DNA of 64,000 bases, from NCBI GenBank assembly GCA_963823565.1, contig CAWGLR010000003.1, positions 62,001 through 126,000 of the forward strand. Reading direction: 5' to 3'. Made by a program: the position numbers and the translations under genes. Within the stretch, counting starts at the first letter, position 1, and each line of letters begins with the position of its first letter. The notes beneath the pieces were generated by a model. The model did no database searches, was not told the origin of the DNA, and saw only the letters and a list, made by a program, of their open reading frames with translations. This DNA is from RHKX01 sp963823565. Lineage in GTDB: Bacteria > Actinomycetota > Thermoleophilia > Solirubrobacterales > 70-9. Shown here piece after piece: positions 61,972 through 64,000 of the stretch.

Positions 61972-63561
61972 TCAGGAGCGCGGCGGCGGCTGGCTCGTCC
62001 GCGGCGGCGGCTCGGAGGCGGCCTCCGCCGGCAGCACCGCGGCGGGGCGGGAGGCGGGCCGCAGCTCGGGCTCGCGGACCGTCTTCGGCGCCAGCGCCGG
62101 CTCGCGGCGGTCGGCCATGATCTGCGCGATCTCCTGGTGCTCGATCGTCTCGTTGACGAGCAGGCGGTTGGCGATCTCGTCGAGCAGGTCGCGGTGGTCG
62201 GTGATCAGCTGCTGGGCGCCGCGGTAGGCCTCCTCGGCGATCTCGGTGACCTCCTCGTCGCGCCGCTGGCGCATCATCTCGGAGATGTTCCAGTCGCCGG
62301 CCGGGACCTGGTGGGAGCGGATCGAGGTCCCCATCCCGTATTCGTAGACCATCGACCGGGCGATCTGGGTGACCTTGGAGAGGTCGTCGGAGGCGCCGGT
62401 GGTGACCCGGCCGAAGACGATCTGCTCGGCGACCCGGCCGCCCAGGAGCACCTTCATGTAGTCGACGAGCTCCTGGCGCGACTTCAGGTAGCGGTCCTCC
62501 TGCGGCAGGTTCAGCGTGTAGCCCAGCGCCTTGCCGCGGGGGACGATCGAGACCTTCTGCACCTTGTCGACGGTCGGCAGCAGCTCGGAGACCAGCGCGT
62601 GCCCGGCCTCGTGCCAGGCGACGACCCGCTTCTCGTGTGGGGTGATCACCTTGCGGCTCTGCAGCCCCGCGACGACCCGCTCGAAGGCGTTCTCGAAGTC
62701 CGACTGGGAGATGAAGTCGGCGCGCCGGCGACCGGCCTGGATCGCCGCCTCGTTGCAGAGGTTCCCGAGGTCGGCGCCGGTCAGGCCCGAGGTGTGCTGG
62801 GCGACCCGCCGCAGGTCGATGTCCTGCGCGAGCGGCTTTCCGCGCGTGTGGACCGCGAGGATCTCCTCGCGCCCGCGCAGGTCCGGCGGCGGGACGAAGA
62901 CCTGCCGGTCGAAGCGCCCGGGCCGCAGCAGGGCGGAGTCCAGCTTGTCGATCAGGTTGGAGGCGGCCATCACGACGACGTCCTCGGAGCCGTGGAAGCC
63001 GTCCATCTCGACGAGCAGCTGGTTCAGGGTCTGGTCCCGCTCGCCGGAGACGTCGTTGCCGCGCGCCGTCCCGACCGCGTCGAGCTCGTCGATGAAGACG
63101 ATAGCCGGGGCGTTCTCGCGCGCCTCCCGGAACAGCCGCCTGATCCGCGCCGCGCCGAGGCCGGCGAAGGTCTCGACGAACGAGGAGGCCGACTGGCCGT
63201 AGAAGTTCGCGCCCGACTCGTGCGCCACGGCCTTGGCCAGCATCGTCTTGCCGGTGCCGGGTGGGCCGTGCAGGAGGATCCCCTGCGGCACCCTTGCGCC
63301 GAGCGACTTGAAGCGCTTCTTGTCGGAGAGGAAGTCGACGACCTCGCGCAGCTCGTCCTTGGTCCCGTCGAGGCCGGCGATGTCGTCCCAGGTCACGCCG
63401 CTGCGGCGCGAGCTCTTGATCTCCATCGGCTTCGTCTTCGGCATCGACGACAGCAGCCGGAACGAGACGTAGACGAGCAGGGCGATCAGCAGGAATGTCA
63501 TCACCCCGCCCCACTCGTACGAGAAGTCCTGGATCTGGTCGAAGATCGACGCGGTCGTCAT
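61972..63561 (-). CDS. ftsH: FtsH-family AAA+ zinc metalloprotease with one membrane segment
   Basis: This is a 529-residue membrane protease. One hydrophobic segment (MTFLLIALLVYVSFRLL, residues 20-36) replaces the usual two plus periplasmic domain. The AAA domain has GPPGTGKT near 100, FIDELDAVG near 155 and LLRPGRFDRQ near 212. The zinc site is HEAGH near 320, with DD (ASDDLSK) later. The tail is Pro/Ala-rich. FtsH degrades unneeded or misfolded membrane proteins. With one segment the N-terminus would be extracellular. Confidence 0.93.
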   Translation of the reverse strand: MTTASIFDQIQDFSYEWGGVMTFLLIALLVYVSFRLLSSMPKTKPMEIKSSRRSGVTWDDIAGLDGTKDELREVVDFLSDKKRFKSLGARVPQGILLHGPPGTGKTMLAKAVAHESGANFYGQSASSFVETFAGLGAARIRRLFREARENAPAIVFIDELDAVGTARGNDVSGERDQTLNQLLVEMDGFHGSEDVVVMAASNLIDKLDSALLRPGRFDRQVFVPPPDLRGREEILAVHTRGKPLAQDIDLRRVAQHTSGLTGADLGNLCNEAAIQAGRRRADFISQSDFENAFERVVAGLQSRKVITPHEKRVVAWHEAGHALVSELLPTVDKVQKVSIVPRGKALGYTLNLPQEDRYLKSRQELVDYMKVLLGGRVAEQIVFGRVTTGASDDLSKVTQIARSMVYEYGMGTSIRSHQVPAGDWNISEMMRQRRDEEVTEIAEEAYRGAQQLITDHRDLLDEIANRLLVNETIEHQEIAQIMADRREPALAPKTVREPELRPASRPAAVLPAEAASEPPPRTSQPPPRS

Positions 63562-64000
63562 CGTGACTCCCCCTTTTCGGCTTCCAGCGCCGCGTCCAGT
63601 GCGGCCGCTCCGATTTCCATCTGCTCAGCGGTCGGCTCGCGGGTCGCGAACAGTCGCTGGATCGCGTCTCCGGCCGCGTGAACGGCGCGCCCCAGAGGCG
63701 ACTCCGGGTGCTTCTCCGCATGGACGAAGGTCTCGACCGACAACGAGACGCCGGCGACGCCGGCGAGGCTCTGGGCGACGCGGCCGGGGGGGTCGAGCAG
63801 CCGGTTGACCACGAGCTGGCCGGCGGCCGAGAAGACGAGCATCGGGACGATCAGGTTCGAGCCGCACCGCTGGTGCTCCTTGGGAACGAGAGCCGGGTCG
63901 CGCCCCTGCTCGTAGCCGCCGATCGACTTGTGCTCGACGGCGTGGTAGGAGGCGAGCTCGGAGCTCGAGAGCGCCACCAGCGCCGGGGTGAGGCCGATCA
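63558..64000 (-). CDS. DUF1385 family protein (5' end beyond window)
   Basis: The open frame runs past the right edge; the GTG at 63977 is internal, since the upstream codons continue a hydrophobic stretch (IGLTPALVALSSS). The characteristic YHAVEHKSIGGYEQG and HQRCGSNLIVPMLV are present, a conserved His/Cys-rich pattern that may bind metal. DUF1385 proteins are membrane proteins of unknown function, common in actinobacteria and firmicutes. The stop overlaps the ftsH start (ATGA), so the two are coupled. Confidence 0.85.
   Translation of the reverse strand, partial: IGLTPALVALSSSELASYHAVEHKSIGGYEQGRDPALVPKEHQRCGSNLIVPMLVFSAAGQLVVNRLLDPPGRVAQSLAGVAGVSLSVETFVHAEKHPESPLGRAVHAAGDAIQRLFATREPTAEQMEIGAAALDAALEAEKGESR

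Overview
This window is high-GC DNA from an actinobacterium. The gene content suggests a deep-branching lineage such as Thermoleophilia/Solirubrobacterales, but this is inferred from gene content only. Supporting features are a fused PafB-PafC WYL regulator, an F420-associated zincin, a giant Lhr helicase, a wax-ester-synthase-type acyltransferase, HrcA/CIRCE control of groESL, strong use of GTG/TTG starts, and many start codons sitting only 6-10 nt behind a TANNNT -10 box (leaderless mRNAs). I see no rRNA, tRNA, CRISPR array, prophage or transposase. It reads as a core chromosomal segment with short intergenic gaps. Both ends cut genes: a PafBC fusion at the left and a DUF1385 protein at the right.

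Layout. 1-2.9 kb: PafBC, an MBL-fold hydrolase and a PPOX-type flavin-binding protein. 3.0-6.5 kb: a complete dTDP-L-rhamnose operon rmlA-rmlD-rmlB-rmlC with overlapping starts and stops. 6.5-12 kb: a histone-H1-like protein and Lhr. 12-16.2 kb: an M23 peptidase, a YbhN-type membrane protein, an ABC-2 exporter pair and a small secreted protein. 16.3-19.8 kb: endonuclease VIII, a Crp/Fnr regulator with pcm, an ASCH protein and an SRPBCC protein. 19.8-22.1 kb: groES-groEL with a sigma-70-like promoter, CIRCE and a terminator. 22.1-26.1 kb: a broken gene, a WS/DGAT acyltransferase, an NAD-binding epimerase, a 7Fe ferredoxin and a PAP2 protein. 26.2-30.4 kb: Mrp, a second histone-like protein, the F420-associated zincin and SuhB. 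30.4-38.7 kb: a degenerate AddB/UvrD-like helicase-nuclease, PAC2, YhaM, ArfB with two half-size TauE genes, and trehalose-phosphatase. 38.8-44.3 kb: PolX with a tiny zinc-finger gene, a glycosyltransferase, thioredoxin, a lipoprotein metallopeptidase, and a TerB-Coq4-like fusion. 44.3-53.1 kb: ileS, fumC, msrA, gabD and a SpoIID protein. 53.1-64 kb: a lipocalin-like protein, an SLT/M15-like wall enzyme, ychF, PAP2, a lipid kinase, a BtrH-like protein, the mce cluster, an FtsH-type protease and DUF1385.

The most unusual signals are not whole genes. (1) Five short GCAGC-rich inserts encode an AAS-type peptide, always in the same frame and sense, within MBL, Lhr, IleS (twice) and PAP2. (2) A second repeat of about 70 nt is shared between an in-frame Lhr insertion and the leader of nei. 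(3) At least 20 genes show leaderless-type starts. (4) The helicase-nuclease has lost its Walker A lysine but keeps an apparently intact nuclease. (5) A Coq4-like zinc motif is fused to a TerB-like domain. (6) Several intergenic palindromes and alternative hairpins are present. (7) Three small genes are readable only across frameshifts, so they are either decaying genes or indel errors in the assembly.
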